Shown in pieces: positions 16,534 to 26,800 of a stretch of 45,622 nucleotides of DNA. The translations under genes and the position numbers were made by a program. The stretch comes from Candidatus Nealsoniibacteriota bacterium (lineage in GTDB: Bacteria > Patescibacteriota > Minisyncoccia > Minisyncoccales > JAUWAW01). Within the stretch, counting starts at the first letter, position 1; each line of letters starts with the position of its first letter. The stretch covers positions 1 to 45,622 of the forward strand of contig JAUWAW010000005.1 of assembly GCA_030601865.1 (NCBI GenBank). Reading direction: 5' to 3'. A model generated the notes under the pieces. The model was given only the letters and a program-made list of their open reading frames with translations, was not told where the DNA came from and did not search any database.

Positions 16534-17490
16534 TTAATACTTATAACTATCTACTAAATTGCCACTGGCGTCTCGCAAGAAAGCGGTATCGCCAGTATTA
16601 TTCCAAATGGCATATTCGCCTTCAGGACATTGCCAATAGAATTTCTCTTGAGTATCAAGACCACAACCAGAGTAAATAAATAGGCTTTCATCTGGAGCTA
16701 AGGTAAGATCAGTAAAAGTATAAATATGGTTTGCCTCATCTTTTAGAGTCCAATTTGTCATATTAACTGAGTTTTCATCTTGGTTTTTAATCTCTACCCA
16801 CTCACCATTTTTATTCTCATTATCATTACCCGGAGCATCAGCGTTGATATTGACGATTTTAATTACACCTGGAGGAACTTCGCCACGAACCCAGAGACCT
16901 CGCTGAGCTTCTCTTGCCTCACGCTCAGCCTCAAGAAACAAATCTTTATATTTTACATTAGGCGGAAAAGTATAAACATTGGCATAGCCTCGGCAAACTA
17001 ATTCTAAATTAACCATTGTCTCCCCTACCCAAACATAAGCTAAGGTTCGGCCATACCTATCTTTAGTTTGAACATCAAGTTCTAATTTAATTTCCTTTTC
17101 ATCGACCAATTTCTTGTTTTCATTGGTAGCCTCAGTAAAATATGGACGGCCTGATTCCGGAGTATTTATTCCCAGATAACGGATTCTCTCTTCTCCATCT
17201 ACTTCAATAGTATCTCCGTCAATAACATAGGTAACTGTAGCGAGCCTTGTTGGTCCTGTTGGACCTACTTGCTGGGCAAAACATTTACTTCCTTCTCCGT
17301 TTGAAAGCTGTTTTCGCAACTCTTCTATCTGTTCCTGAAGAGAAGCCACCCAATTTCTTAATTCCTCAATCTGAACATTTTTTAAAAAGACGGGCCATCT
17401 CCCCAATCCAAAACCCACTGAAACTAAAATTATTGCCCCGGTAAGTATTCCAATGAATTTTAGTTTATTCTTCATTTTTTTATCCTTCAA
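16534..17490 (-). CDS. thermonuclease (SNase) with C-terminal lamin-tail domain
   Basis: TYVIDGDTIEVDGEERIRYLGINTPES...DRYGRTLAYVWVG; then GEWVEIKNQDENSVNMTNWTLKDEANHIYTF. Confidence 0.82.
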   Translation of the reverse strand: MKDKKMKNKLKFIGILTGAIILVSVGFGLGRWPVFLKNVQIEELRNWVASLQEQIEELRKQLSNGEGSKCFAQQVGPTGPTRLATVTYVIDGDTIEVDGEERIRYLGINTPESGRPYFTEATNENKKLVDEKEIKLELDVQTKDRYGRTLAYVWVGETMVNLELVCRGYANVYTFPPNVKYKDLFLEAEREAREAQRGLWVRGEVPPGVIKIVNINADAPGNDNENKNGEWVEIKNQDENSVNMTNWTLKDEANHIYTFTDLTLAPDESLFIYSGCGLDTQEKFYWQCPEGEYAIWNNTGDTAFLRDASGNLVDSYKY

Positions 17491-17574
17491 ATTCTAATTT
17501 TCTTAATTGGATTTCTTCGTCGGCTTTTTATCAAAAATAGAGTTGACCCCGTTTCTACTATTCCCTCTTTCTTC

Positions 17575-18459
17575 CTAATCGAACTCACGAATATCGTAGT
17601 AATTAGCACCAACTCCCACTTTAATAAAATAATCTAAGAGTTTTAGATTGTTCCATCCATCGATTACTCCAAAAGTATTTGGCTCCAAGTTCAATCTAAA
17701 ATCTTTAATCTTCCTATTATTTATTGATTTATCTTCTTCTCTCATTCCCAACCCAACCAATTTGGTCCCTGCTTCGTCTGTCAGGCAACACCCAGAATAA
17801 GATAATCCAAATAAATAATGTTTATAAAATCCCGGGTTGCCAAAATAATCCGCTTCTACATAAAAGTAAAACATTCCCCAGTTACCAATATTAGTATCAG
17901 TTGGCTCATAATCTCTCAAGTCTCTGAGTGTCATCTTCCCTAACTTCAATCCATCAATACTATCTCCTCCAGCAAATGAAATACCTATAGGTATTTCAGG
18001 ATTAAAATTTGAGTCCCTTGTGGTTACTGCATAGGCAACGACTCTTCCTTCTTCGTTTATAATGACTTGAAGATAATATTTTTTGTGTACATAAATTATC
18101 TCTGTATATTTATCCACCTCGGAAGGATGCTGAAATGCTTCCCATTTTCCTTCTTGGTTCTTAATATAATCCGTAAGTTTGGCTGGTAATTTTTTCTTTA
18201 TAGCTGGCTCACCGAAAATGGACTTTAAAAAACTTATATTCATTCCAATAGTAATTTTTTCAAGTTCTTGGTATAAAATTTTATTTTCAAAGAAGCTCCT
18301 TTCAATAAAACCATAAAGATGAGTTATCCCTTGAGCACCGCCATACAAAGAACCAAATACTGCGAACAAGGCAATAATACTTCCAGCAATCATGGCTGCT
18401 GGACTTTTTTTAACTTTTGTTATATACCATTGAGAAACTTTTTTAATTTTTTCTTTCAT
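17575..18459 (-). CDS. membrane-anchored hypothetical (ETEC_3214-like?)
   Basis: One N-terminal TM, long soluble domain. Confidence 0.45.
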   Translation of the reverse strand: MKEKIKKVSQWYITKVKKSPAAMIAGSIIALFAVFGSLYGGAQGITHLYGFIERSFFENKILYQELEKITIGMNISFLKSIFGEPAIKKKLPAKLTDYIKNQEGKWEAFQHPSEVDKYTEIIYVHKKYYLQVIINEEGRVVAYAVTTRDSNFNPEIPIGISFAGGDSIDGLKLGKMTLRDLRDYEPTDTNIGNWGMFYFYVEADYFGNPGFYKHYLFGLSYSGCCLTDEAGTKLVGLGMREEDKSINNRKIKDFRLNLEPNTFGVIDGWNNLKLLDYFIKVGVGANYYDIREFD

Positions 18460-18463
18460 AGAT

Positions 18464-18973
18464 TTATTTTATTTTCTTAAATAACGCGTCGCGGTCGGGA
18501 CCACTAAGCCACCAATGCACTAAATCTTCGGCTTTTAGAATCTTACATTTTTGCCCAAGAATATGTTCTCTGATTTCTATCAAGAGTTGTTTAACTTCCG
18601 GCGCGTTTTTCGAGAGCGTCAAGCGAGCCATTATTTTCTTCACAAGATCTTCGTCACGTATCCAAAGAGACAACTCGTAAGACATCCTTGTTAATCCTTC
18701 ATAGTAATCTAGCAACTCGCGTTCATTCAATATGTCTTTCTCTTTAGCATCATATTTTGCCCATTTAGCAAAAAAGTTGGCGATTTTTGCGGCTTGCTCT
18801 CGTTGGTATATAGAAAATCGATAATCCTCAAGATCTTTGCCATATTCGTGTCGTATCGACTCCTCTAATCTTGTTTTAATCCACTTCGCGAGAAGCCATT
18901 GTATAACTCCCAGTGAAAAAATAACAAGCCCTCCAGTAGCAAGTAATTCTTGTGTTCCAATTTCGATAACCAT
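18464..18973 (-). CDS. hypothetical single-TM protein
   Basis: N-terminal TM, charged helical remainder; 4 nt from the next gene. Confidence 0.5.
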   Translation of the reverse strand: MVIEIGTQELLATGGLVIFSLGVIQWLLAKWIKTRLEESIRHEYGKDLEDYRFSIYQREQAAKIANFFAKWAKYDAKEKDILNERELLDYYEGLTRMSYELSLWIRDEDLVKKIMARLTLSKNAPEVKQLLIEIREHILGQKCKILKAEDLVHWWLSGPDRDALFKKIK

Positions 18974-19005
18974 AAATTTTTATATTTATTTAATGCCCAA
19001 CAGAG

Positions 19006-19048
19006 CAAATTTAAAAGCCGCTTTCAGCGACTTTCAAGTTTGCTCCGC
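19006..19048 (-). terminator. hairpin overlapping/after tRNA-Asn 3' end
   Basis: AGCAAACTTGAAAGTCGC-tgaaa-GCGGCTTTTAAATTTGCT. Confidence 0.5.
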
Positions 19049-19114
19049 GGGTAGGACTCGAACCTACAACCTGGGCCTTAACAGGGCCTCGCGCTACCAT
19101 TACGCCACCGCGGA
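19043..19114 (-). tRNA. tRNA-Asn (anticodon GTT)
   Basis: TCCGCGG TG GCGTAATGGTAGCGC G AGGCC CTGTTAA GGCCC AGGTT GTAGG TTCGAGT CCTAC CCGCGGA G; CCA not encoded. Confidence 0.9.
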
Positions 19115-19165
19115 ATGTTTTATCATTATCGCAAAAGTGGAGGGGATTGTCAACTGCAATCCTGG

Positions 19166-19210
19166 GGTTTAACACCCGAAGTTAAATCATACAACTTCGG
19201 GTGTTAAACC
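19166..19210. repeat. perfect 18-bp inverted repeat (GGTTTAACACCCGAAGTT / AACTTCGGGTGTTAAACC, 9-nt loop)
   Basis: Direct reading. Confidence 0.95.
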
Positions 19211-19232
19211 GTTATATTAAACGTGCTATAAT
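19204..19232 (+). promoter_or_regulatory. promoter TTAAAC-N17-TATAAT of the ECF sigma gene
   Basis: -35 lies inside the inverted-repeat right arm; -10 12 nt from ATG. Confidence 0.6.
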
Positions 19233-19243
19233 AGCATATTGCT

Positions 19244-19798
19244 ATGTTTGAGGCGGATGAGGAGAAAAATTTGATACGGAAAATTCAAAAAGGAGACAAA
19301 GAGGCCTTTGGGCAGGTCTATGATTTTTATTATGATAAGATTTTTAGGTTTGCTTTTCGTAGAACATCGTCGCAGGAGACGGCTGAAGATATTACTTCAG
19401 AGGTTTTTTTGAGCGCAATCAAAAGTATTGGCAGGTTCAGGTATAAGAGAAACAATAGTTTTAAGGCCTGGATTTATCAGATTGCCAACAACAAAATCTG
19501 CGACTATTTTCGTAAGAATTACCGCAGCCCAACGATTGAATTAGAAAAGGCAGGGCAGTTGTCAGAAAAAAGAGAAAAAAGTCCGGACGCGATTTTTGCT
19601 GCCAAATCAGACAGGGAGGAAATAAACAAAGTTATTGCCCAACTTTCTGGAAATGACCAAGAGGTTGTCAACTTAACTTTTTTTGAAGATATGAAAGCGC
19701 CCGAAATTGCTGAAATTTTGGATTGTTCGGTTAATTCGGTTTATGTGAGGTTGCATCGGGCACTGAAGAAGCTCAAAGAATTCTTAGTTATTGATTAG
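19244..19798 (+). CDS. ECF-type sigma-70 factor
   Basis: Region 2 (ETAEDITSEVFLSAIKSI...FKAWIYQIANNKICDYFRK) and region 4 (DQEVVNLTFFEDMKAPEIAEILDCSVNSVYVRLHRALKKLK). Confidence 0.9.
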   Translation: MFEADEEKNLIRKIQKGDKEAFGQVYDFYYDKIFRFAFRRTSSQETAEDITSEVFLSAIKSIGRFRYKRNNSFKAWIYQIANNKICDYFRKNYRSPTIELEKAGQLSEKREKSPDAIFAAKSDREEINKVIAQLSGNDQEVVNLTFFEDMKAPEIAEILDCSVNSVYVRLHRALKKLKEFLVID

Positions 19799-19802
19799 AG
19801 TA

Positions 19803-19842
19803 TTTAACTTGCGATGTTAAACATACGACATCGCAAGTTAAA
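19803..19842. repeat. perfect 15-bp inverted repeat (TTTAACTTGCGATGT / ACATCGCAAGTTAAA, 10-nt loop)
   Basis: Direct reading. Confidence 0.93.
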
Positions 19843-19855
19843 CACATTGATTATT

Positions 19856-20389
19856 ATGTCCAAAGAACTTTTTGACGATATTAAGAAAATAAAACAAGGC
19901 AGAAAAAAGGATATAAGCAATCCCCTGCTTTCGGTTGCTCAAAAAATTATCCAGAGCAAACCCTTAGAACCGGAAATCAATCAAGCACACAAACAAAGTT
20001 TGAAAGCCAAATTAGAGGCGCAACTGAAGCCAGAAATTTCTGTTATTTCTGTTCTCAAAACAATGTTTTCTTTGCAGCCGAAAAATCTTGTGGCTTATGG
20101 CTCGTTGATAACCGTAGTTGCCTTAGCTGTTCTTTTGACAACTACTATGCCCGGACCTGTGCCCATGAAAGACGGGCTTGTCCCGATGAAAGAGGGAGTT
20201 TTTGAAGCAGTAAGAATGGAACAGGCGCCTGTAGCACCTGCAATGGAAACACAAAAAGAAGAAATGCCAGCTGATTTTGAGGTAGCTCTTGTAATAATTG
20301 CTGGTTTTGGTATGTTATTATTAGTTGTAGGTGTTGTAAGATTTTACAAATTACAGCGATACAATAAATACAAAGGTCGTAAATCTTAA
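19856..20389 (+). CDS. membrane protein, putative anti-sigma-like partner
   Basis: Starts MSKELFDDIKKIKQG; two TM segments; position directly after sigma gene. Confidence 0.5.
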   Translation: MSKELFDDIKKIKQGRKKDISNPLLSVAQKIIQSKPLEPEINQAHKQSLKAKLEAQLKPEISVISVLKTMFSLQPKNLVAYGSLITVVALAVLLTTTMPGPVPMKDGLVPMKEGVFEAVRMEQAPVAPAMETQKEEMPADFEVALVIIAGFGMLLLVVGVVRFYKLQRYNKYKGRKS

Positions 20390-20403
20390 ATAGATTAAAA
20401 AAA

Positions 20404-21468
20404 ATGAAAAAAGTACAAACTATTTTAATCCTCGGCTCTTTATTTTTAGGATTAATGCTCTGCGCGCCAGCATTTGCCCAGATAGAAATTAAAAGCATAG
20501 AAATAGAAGCAGAAACCATAGGACCCAACCCAACCACCGGGGAAGGCGAAGTCATTATTTCGCCTCAGCCCGGAACAGTTATTATGCCACCTATGGAAGA
20601 GGCACCAGCGCCTCCAGCGCCTGCCAGACCTGTCCCGGTGATGAAAAAGATGAGGGAATTGGATGTGTTGCTCAAAGAAGCAAGAAAAGCAGAGGAAACA
20701 GGAGATGAACAGGAAATTGAAGTACTTAAGAGACGCATTGATATGGCAGTGCCAGTTGCCGAAGAATTTATCCCTTTGTATCCTGAAGGAGTGACAGGCA
20801 TCCCAACAGAAGGCATCCCAGCAGAAAAATCTATTGAGGCGCGAACCGGACACGACATTAGCAACTATTTCAAGGTTCAGGTAGGCGAACTAATGAGAGA
20901 GAAAATGGATGTTGACCAAAGGATAACAATGCTTAAAGAATTAAGAGGCGGGATAGACACATTGATAGAAGAATTGATTCAAGGCAAAGAAGAAATCACC
21001 AGTGACGAAATGAGTGAATTGGTTGAGGAGATAAAGGTAAAACCACGGGAAATTCAGGCGGACAATATAAGGGTACAGACAACGGCCAAGAAAATTATGT
21101 TCCGGCTTCAGGGAAAGCCCATGGAGGTAAGGCCAACTGAAGAAAAGGTTATTATCAAAGATGAAGACATTGAGGTTGAGGTAGAGGAATTAACTATCAA
21201 GAGCGACGGAGCAATAATGGTTGGCAAATCAGAAGTTAAGGTTACGCCCAGCCAGATAATGGCCAAAATTAAAACTGAGGCAAAAGAAATCAGATTAGCC
21301 GAAGAGGAGAATCAAGCGGTTTACAAGGTAAAAACCCAGGTAAGGAGAAAGTTGTTCGGCTTTATTCCAATTGGAATGACCAAGAGAATAACAGCCAGCG
21401 CTGTTGATGTTGATGCGGAAATCATCAAAGAAAAACTGCCCTGGTGGAGTTTCCTGACAAGTAAGTAA
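20404..21468 (+). CDS. secreted hypothetical protein
   Basis: Signal peptide ...LMLCAPAFAQ; charged repeats. Confidence 0.55.
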   Translation: MKKVQTILILGSLFLGLMLCAPAFAQIEIKSIEIEAETIGPNPTTGEGEVIISPQPGTVIMPPMEEAPAPPAPARPVPVMKKMRELDVLLKEARKAEETGDEQEIEVLKRRIDMAVPVAEEFIPLYPEGVTGIPTEGIPAEKSIEARTGHDISNYFKVQVGELMREKMDVDQRITMLKELRGGIDTLIEELIQGKEEITSDEMSELVEEIKVKPREIQADNIRVQTTAKKIMFRLQGKPMEVRPTEEKVIIKDEDIEVEVEELTIKSDGAIMVGKSEVKVTPSQIMAKIKTEAKEIRLAEEENQAVYKVKTQVRRKLFGFIPIGMTKRITASAVDVDAEIIKEKLPWWSFLTSK

Positions 21469-21489
21469 GGAATGAGCAAGGCCCAATAC

Positions 21490-21585
21490 AAAACCCGATG
21501 TTGATTTAAGACCCGACATTTAAAACCCGATGTTGGGAATTCTTTAACATCGGGTTTTGAGTCGGGTCTTGGAACATCGGGTTTT
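21490..21585. repeat. three-tier nested inverted repeat
   Basis: aaaacccgatgtt/agacccgac/aaaacccgatgtt ... aacatcgggtttt/gtcgggtct/aacatcgggtttt. Confidence 0.93.
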
Positions 21586-22450
21586 ACATTCCTAATTTTT
21601 TTCGTCTTTTAACTAAGTAATAGAGAGTCAAAATTAATATCCCTAAAATTATTACTCCGACAAAAATTGCCACCAAGACATTACCTGTTCCCAGAGAAAA
21701 GATATTGCCAATTGTTGCTAAGAAAAATGGCTCGGCTTCTGCGGTGTAATCTGTAGGCGTAGCAACCTTTTCCTCGCCTTCTTCTGTAGTTATTAGCAGT
21801 GAAGCACAGTAAACGTCATCTATACAGTCACTCTCTTTTTCAATATCACAAGCGGCTGGTTCGCAAATTCGGGTCCGGGTTTGAAGAAGTTTAGTAGAAG
21901 TGCAATTTCCTTCTCCACAATCTCCTTTTTGCCAGGAACTCCAAATATCACAATTACAAGACGGCGGTAAAATTGTTTCCGGTATTATTAAACTATAACT
22001 ACCGCCTGACGAATCAGAAGAAACTGAAACCCCTTCTCCTATAATATCAACTCCTGTGAAGTCCGCTGTAGCAGTACCAGCGTTTTTTGCTTTCACTCTT
22101 ACCGTAAATAGTGTTTTATTCTCCGTTGTACATCTTGGGATTCCAAGAGAAAAATAAAGATTGCTGCAAGTTAATTTATTATCGGGTGAAGCCATTAAAT
22201 CTTTCTCAGGAATAATGCTTTGACAAGAAAGCTTATCCAATACTAACTTTCCTTCAACCATACAAACTTTTTCTCCGGCCGGATTAACTCTGACAGATAT
22301 ATTAAACGTATCCCCGACATTTTTGCTCAAACTTGCCGGCGAAACATAAACTGAAGGGTCTGCGGCTTCTACTGGATTGTAAAAAGCAAACCCAGTAATT
22401 AGAATACCAATAAAACCTAAAACTAAAATTGTAATTTTATCTTTTTTCAT
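21584..22450 (-). CDS. cohesin-like domain, Cys-rich TSP1-like segment, C-terminal TM anchor
   Basis: PSVYVSPASLSKNVGDTFNISVRVNPAGEKVCMVEGKLVLDKLSCQSI...; CDIWSSWQKGDCGEGNC; C-term TM + KRRKK. Confidence 0.6.
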   Translation of the reverse strand: MKKDKITILVLGFIGILITGFAFYNPVEAADPSVYVSPASLSKNVGDTFNISVRVNPAGEKVCMVEGKLVLDKLSCQSIIPEKDLMASPDNKLTCSNLYFSLGIPRCTTENKTLFTVRVKAKNAGTATADFTGVDIIGEGVSVSSDSSGGSYSLIIPETILPPSCNCDIWSSWQKGDCGEGNCTSTKLLQTRTRICEPAACDIEKESDCIDDVYCASLLITTEEGEEKVATPTDYTAEAEPFFLATIGNIFSLGTGNVLVAIFVGVIILGILILTLYYLVKRRKKLGM

Positions 22451-22521
22451 AATTCAAGATTATATATCTATACCTTAGCGAATCAAGGTTCTGCCGAGCG
22501 TTAGCGAGGCAGGTTCTTATT

Positions 22522-23820
22522 TTATATTGCGCTCCAATTTAACATTAAAAGAGCGAAATCATATTTGTCAACTTTATTGTCGCCATTTAAATCAGAATCA
22601 TTTACTCCTGTTTTCCCCCAATCAGACATCATTAAGGCAAAATCATATTTGTCTATTTTGGCATCATCATTTATATCACCAGTAATTTTTTCTCCTTCAG
22701 CCAAAGTAGTAAAAGTCCTGTCATCCCCAGTTCTTATATTCCCGCTGTTATCTTTTGACTTGATTTGGTAATGATAAGTAGCTCCTGGAGATAAATCGTT
22801 TAAGGTTACGGAGTGAGAAGCGGTATAAGAGGTTGTTTTTGCTTCCTGACCATAATCAGTGCTGGTGCCATAAACTATCCAAGAAATTGAGGATTCGTTT
22901 GTTTTCCAGGTAATGCTCGCGGCATTGCTTCCGGCCGTAACATTTATGTCGCTAATTGAAGGAGCAGTGGTATCAGTAGCACCTCCGCCTCCGCCGCTGC
23001 CCCCTCCTCCAGTATCTCCTCCATTGTCAGACGGTGGTGGTGAAGGAGCAGGCGGAGAGCCAAAAAGCGCGTAAGGGGTCTCTGCAGAAGAAATACTAAA
23101 AGTAAGCGTATTGGCCACAGATTTATCTACGGTAAAAGGAGTAATTTCTACCCAAGAAGTCCCATCAAACCAATAAGGCACTATCGTATCTTCATCTATG
23201 TCGCTATCATCGTATGTCATTGTTACTGATATACTCAAATTCTCGCCTCTTATCTTAATCTCAAAAGCATTTAACAAATTCTTTCCGGAAAAAACAGCCA
23301 CATTCCCGCTTGCCAATTTTTCTATTTTTTCTATAGTGGCGGTAGCATTCGTTTGCGAGGAAATAGTAATCTCCAATTTATCCCCCATTTTAATGATTGT
23401 CGGCATTGTTGGCGTAATTACAACTGGTTGATTTTCAATAGTTTCATCCTCGCTTTTTGAGATTTCGCCAATATTGCCTGAAATAGAAAAATCTATTTCC
23501 GTATGTTCACCATTGATAAAGGTTGCCGATTTTCCTGTGTCAATACCTTGGACAAAAAAGGTTATTGTTTTACCAGCCCGATTACTATCCGGGTCAGTAA
23601 CATAAAATATAGAATCATATCCGTATTTTCCATCTTTTGTCTCTGTAGTAGCGACTATGTTATTGTTAATCTTTGCCTCAATTAAAACTCCATCCGGCGC
23701 CGAGCCATTAGCAAAATCCACAGTTCCGTAAAACTGATGAGGAATACCGGGCGCTGCTAATACCCAGACAGGCATTAACAGCGCCGATATAATACAAACT
23801 ATAGTCAAAAACGATTTCAT
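22522..23820 (-). CDS. secreted FN3-type protein with C-terminal dockerin
   Basis: GDINDDAKIDKYDFALMMSDWGKTGVNDSDLNGDNKVDKYDFALLMLNW; FN3 APSISDINVTAGSNAASITWKTNES. Confidence 0.8.
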   Translation of the reverse strand: MKSFLTIVCIISALLMPVWVLAAPGIPHQFYGTVDFANGSAPDGVLIEAKINNNIVATTETKDGKYGYDSIFYVTDPDSNRAGKTITFFVQGIDTGKSATFINGEHTEIDFSISGNIGEISKSEDETIENQPVVITPTMPTIIKMGDKLEITISSQTNATATIEKIEKLASGNVAVFSGKNLLNAFEIKIRGENLSISVTMTYDDSDIDEDTIVPYWFDGTSWVEITPFTVDKSVANTLTFSISSAETPYALFGSPPAPSPPPSDNGGDTGGGGSGGGGGATDTTAPSISDINVTAGSNAASITWKTNESSISWIVYGTSTDYGQEAKTTSYTASHSVTLNDLSPGATYHYQIKSKDNSGNIRTGDDRTFTTLAEGEKITGDINDDAKIDKYDFALMMSDWGKTGVNDSDLNGDNKVDKYDFALLMLNWSAI

Positions 23821-23844
23821 ATAACTGATTATCAGTGATTAGTT

Positions 23845-26800
23845 CTACTCACTTTCTCCCGGACCGTACATATAGGTTATGGTGCTGGACTTCATAAATA
23901 TCCAGAAACCATCGCCGGGAGATATAGTATCGCTAAAGCCTACTGTAGTAAATGTCTTTCCCGTATTATCGTAGCTAACTAAACTTGTCCACCATTTCTT
24001 TGTTGCGTCAGTATAATTATCTGACAAAGTTGATAATGCCTTATTAACAGCAATACCTTCAATTCCTTCGTTTTGATAATAGCCAATCAAATTCCAGCCG
24101 CCAACCAATTGCCTTTGCGGAGGTGTTTGCTGTTCGTTGAACAAACTGCCGTAGCCCTCAATAGCATCATCACCAGTAGCGCTTATCCAGTAGCCATAAC
24201 CAGCAGTCATTGAACTAAGATTGCTGGAGCTTCCATCTGGATGATAAACATACCACTCGTCATCTACTACATCATACATCCATACAGAATCTATCTTACT
24301 TGCCGCATCTCCTAAAACCTCACTGATACTTATATCCACAGGAACCGTGGGAATGGAAATCAAGTTCCAGCCATTAGTTATCGCAATAGAGTAATATGTC
24401 GCAGTTGTGAATTTCCATGTTGTCACCCCTGATAATGAATTCACGGCCAAATCAGTAACCTCTGTTAAAGCCACTGTAAATTCTGTATTAGAGTCCAAGG
24501 GACTATCAGGCTCAAAAGTTAATGTATAAGTATCAGAGTTATAATCAGCGCTGCCGCTTACAGAATCAAGAGATATACAATTCTCCCAGATACCATCATC
24601 ATTAGTGCATTTAACATCTTCGTTAAATTCAATAATAACATTTGTTGTGGCATCTACTCCGGCCGCATTTATCCCCGGTGTTCTGAAAGTTATTATTGGA
24701 TAAGTTATGTCCACTGTAAATGAAATCCCGTAATCGTCTGAATTAACAGCAGTGCCCTCGCCGATGTTGGACTTACACTTTACATAATAGGTGTGCTCAC
24801 CCTCTGCAAGTCCGCTTAAAGCAGTGGAGTGAGATGTTTCGCCGGTGGTAGTAAAGTGCGTCATTGAATCATAATCTGTTTCTGGTGTTTGGCTGTATCT
24901 GCAAGTCGCGTCTCTGTCAGTATCCAGAGAAAGCGTCGGGTCAGCAGTATTTGTGTAATCAGCTGGTTGTCCATTATCTCTTACCGGCGCCGAATCTTTA
25001 GTGTCTTCCAGCCACGGAGCATAATCAACATATGTACTTACAATATCTCCACTCCCCGAACCTTGTCCACTAGGGCCACTCGCATCGCCCCACCAATTGC
25101 TTTCAGCATTAATATTGACCTCTGATTGATTTTGCAAGCCGTAACTGATATTACCGGAAACATTGTTATAATTGATTGACAGATTAGTAGTTGGTCCGTT
25201 GACGCCTAACCAGATACCGATGTCATTATTAGAAAGGGTATTGTATTGGACATTGCCGGATAAAGAACCTGAACCTTGGCCAGAATTAACCCAAATTCCT
25301 TTAGGCATATTCTGGACAGTATTACCAGAAATTGTTACTCCTGTATGCGTATTACCATACCAGTCAATATAACGGATACCTGCCTTGTCTCCACTGCCCA
25401 TGGTATTATTAATTGTATTGCCAGATATGTCTGTATTATCAGCCTCGGTAGCAATACCATAACCAATATGGCCATTAATAGTATTATTTGTCACTGCAAT
25501 AGAACCATCGCCGGAATTAGGGTTAATGTAAATACCAGCTACATCCCAAGCAGATAGGTCACCATCACCATCCTCATCTAAAAAGATGATATTATCTAAG
25601 ATGTTCAGACCATCAACGTCAATATCTAATCCACTTTGGATGGCTACAGCCGCTGAATAAATAATGTTATTGGAAATCTGGACATTTTCTACAACAGGAT
25701 AAGGTTCGCCAACTTCACCAATTACAATACCTGTGCCGTTAGAAATGCCTCTATCGCCATCCGTGCCATCAAAATCAAAAGTGAAATCTTGTATAATGAC
25801 CCCGCTGGCATATATTTGAACATCATATTCGCCGGCAACCGGGACAGCGATTGGTTGAATAATAGCAGTAGTTTTATCAGTGCCTGTAAGGGTAAGTTGT
25901 TTGGTAATGGTCAATCTTTCATTATAAGTCCCATCACCGACATTAATCGTATCACCCTCGGTTGCGGCATCAATCGCATCTTGGATTGTTATGAAATCCG
26001 CTGGAACATCTAATGTGTTATCCAAATCAATCACAATAGAAACATCGTCTGTTGCTTCATTTCCAGCCGCGTCTCTGACAATTAGAGTAATTGTGCGCCT
26101 GCCGTCAGTAAGACCGGAAATACTTGCCGGTGATGCGCAGTTTGTAATTTCTACTTCTACCCCTTCATCTATTTTGTAATAACAGGTAATTGTATTTGTA
26201 TCACTGGCAGTATATTCCAAAGAAACATCTGAAGATTTAATCACATCATCTGTGACAGGTGAAGTAATTTCTGCTATCGGGACCGTGGTATCAATAACAA
26301 ATGTTGTTCCTTCGCCTGGCACCTCTGCGTTATTGCCTGCCGCGTCCGCAACAATAGATAAACTCACAACAGCTTCGCCGTCAACATATTCCACGCCATT
26401 GTCAGAATGAACTGCATATGCATATGTCCAGGTGGTCTGGTCTCCGCTATCAATCATATCCGCATTAGCAATATCCTCTGTTCCCTGCTGGTTGATACTA
26501 ATTTGCGGAGTACCGACAATTGCTTCAGAATAAGTGGCAGTGACTATTACATCACCTGCTTTTACAGGACTAACTGGATTGTAAGTTATTTCCACGCTTG
26601 GCGCGACAGTATCCTTAACAATCCCTACCTCACTATCTACGCCTGTATTACCCGCAGAATCAGTGTCTTTTAGATATAGAGTGAAAGTGTCTTGGTCTAA
26701 TTCAGCAAATTCGGGGATATCAGATAATTCTGTCTCCCCGCTTGTGCAAGCTACCCAACTAGTATCATCTACTGAACATTGGGGTGCTGTTAATTCATTG

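Noticed and set aside
18837-19172. ORF 18837..19172 (+)
   Set aside because: Runs antisense through tRNA-Asn; contains the familiar spurious SAGRTRTYNLGLNR translation of a tRNA.
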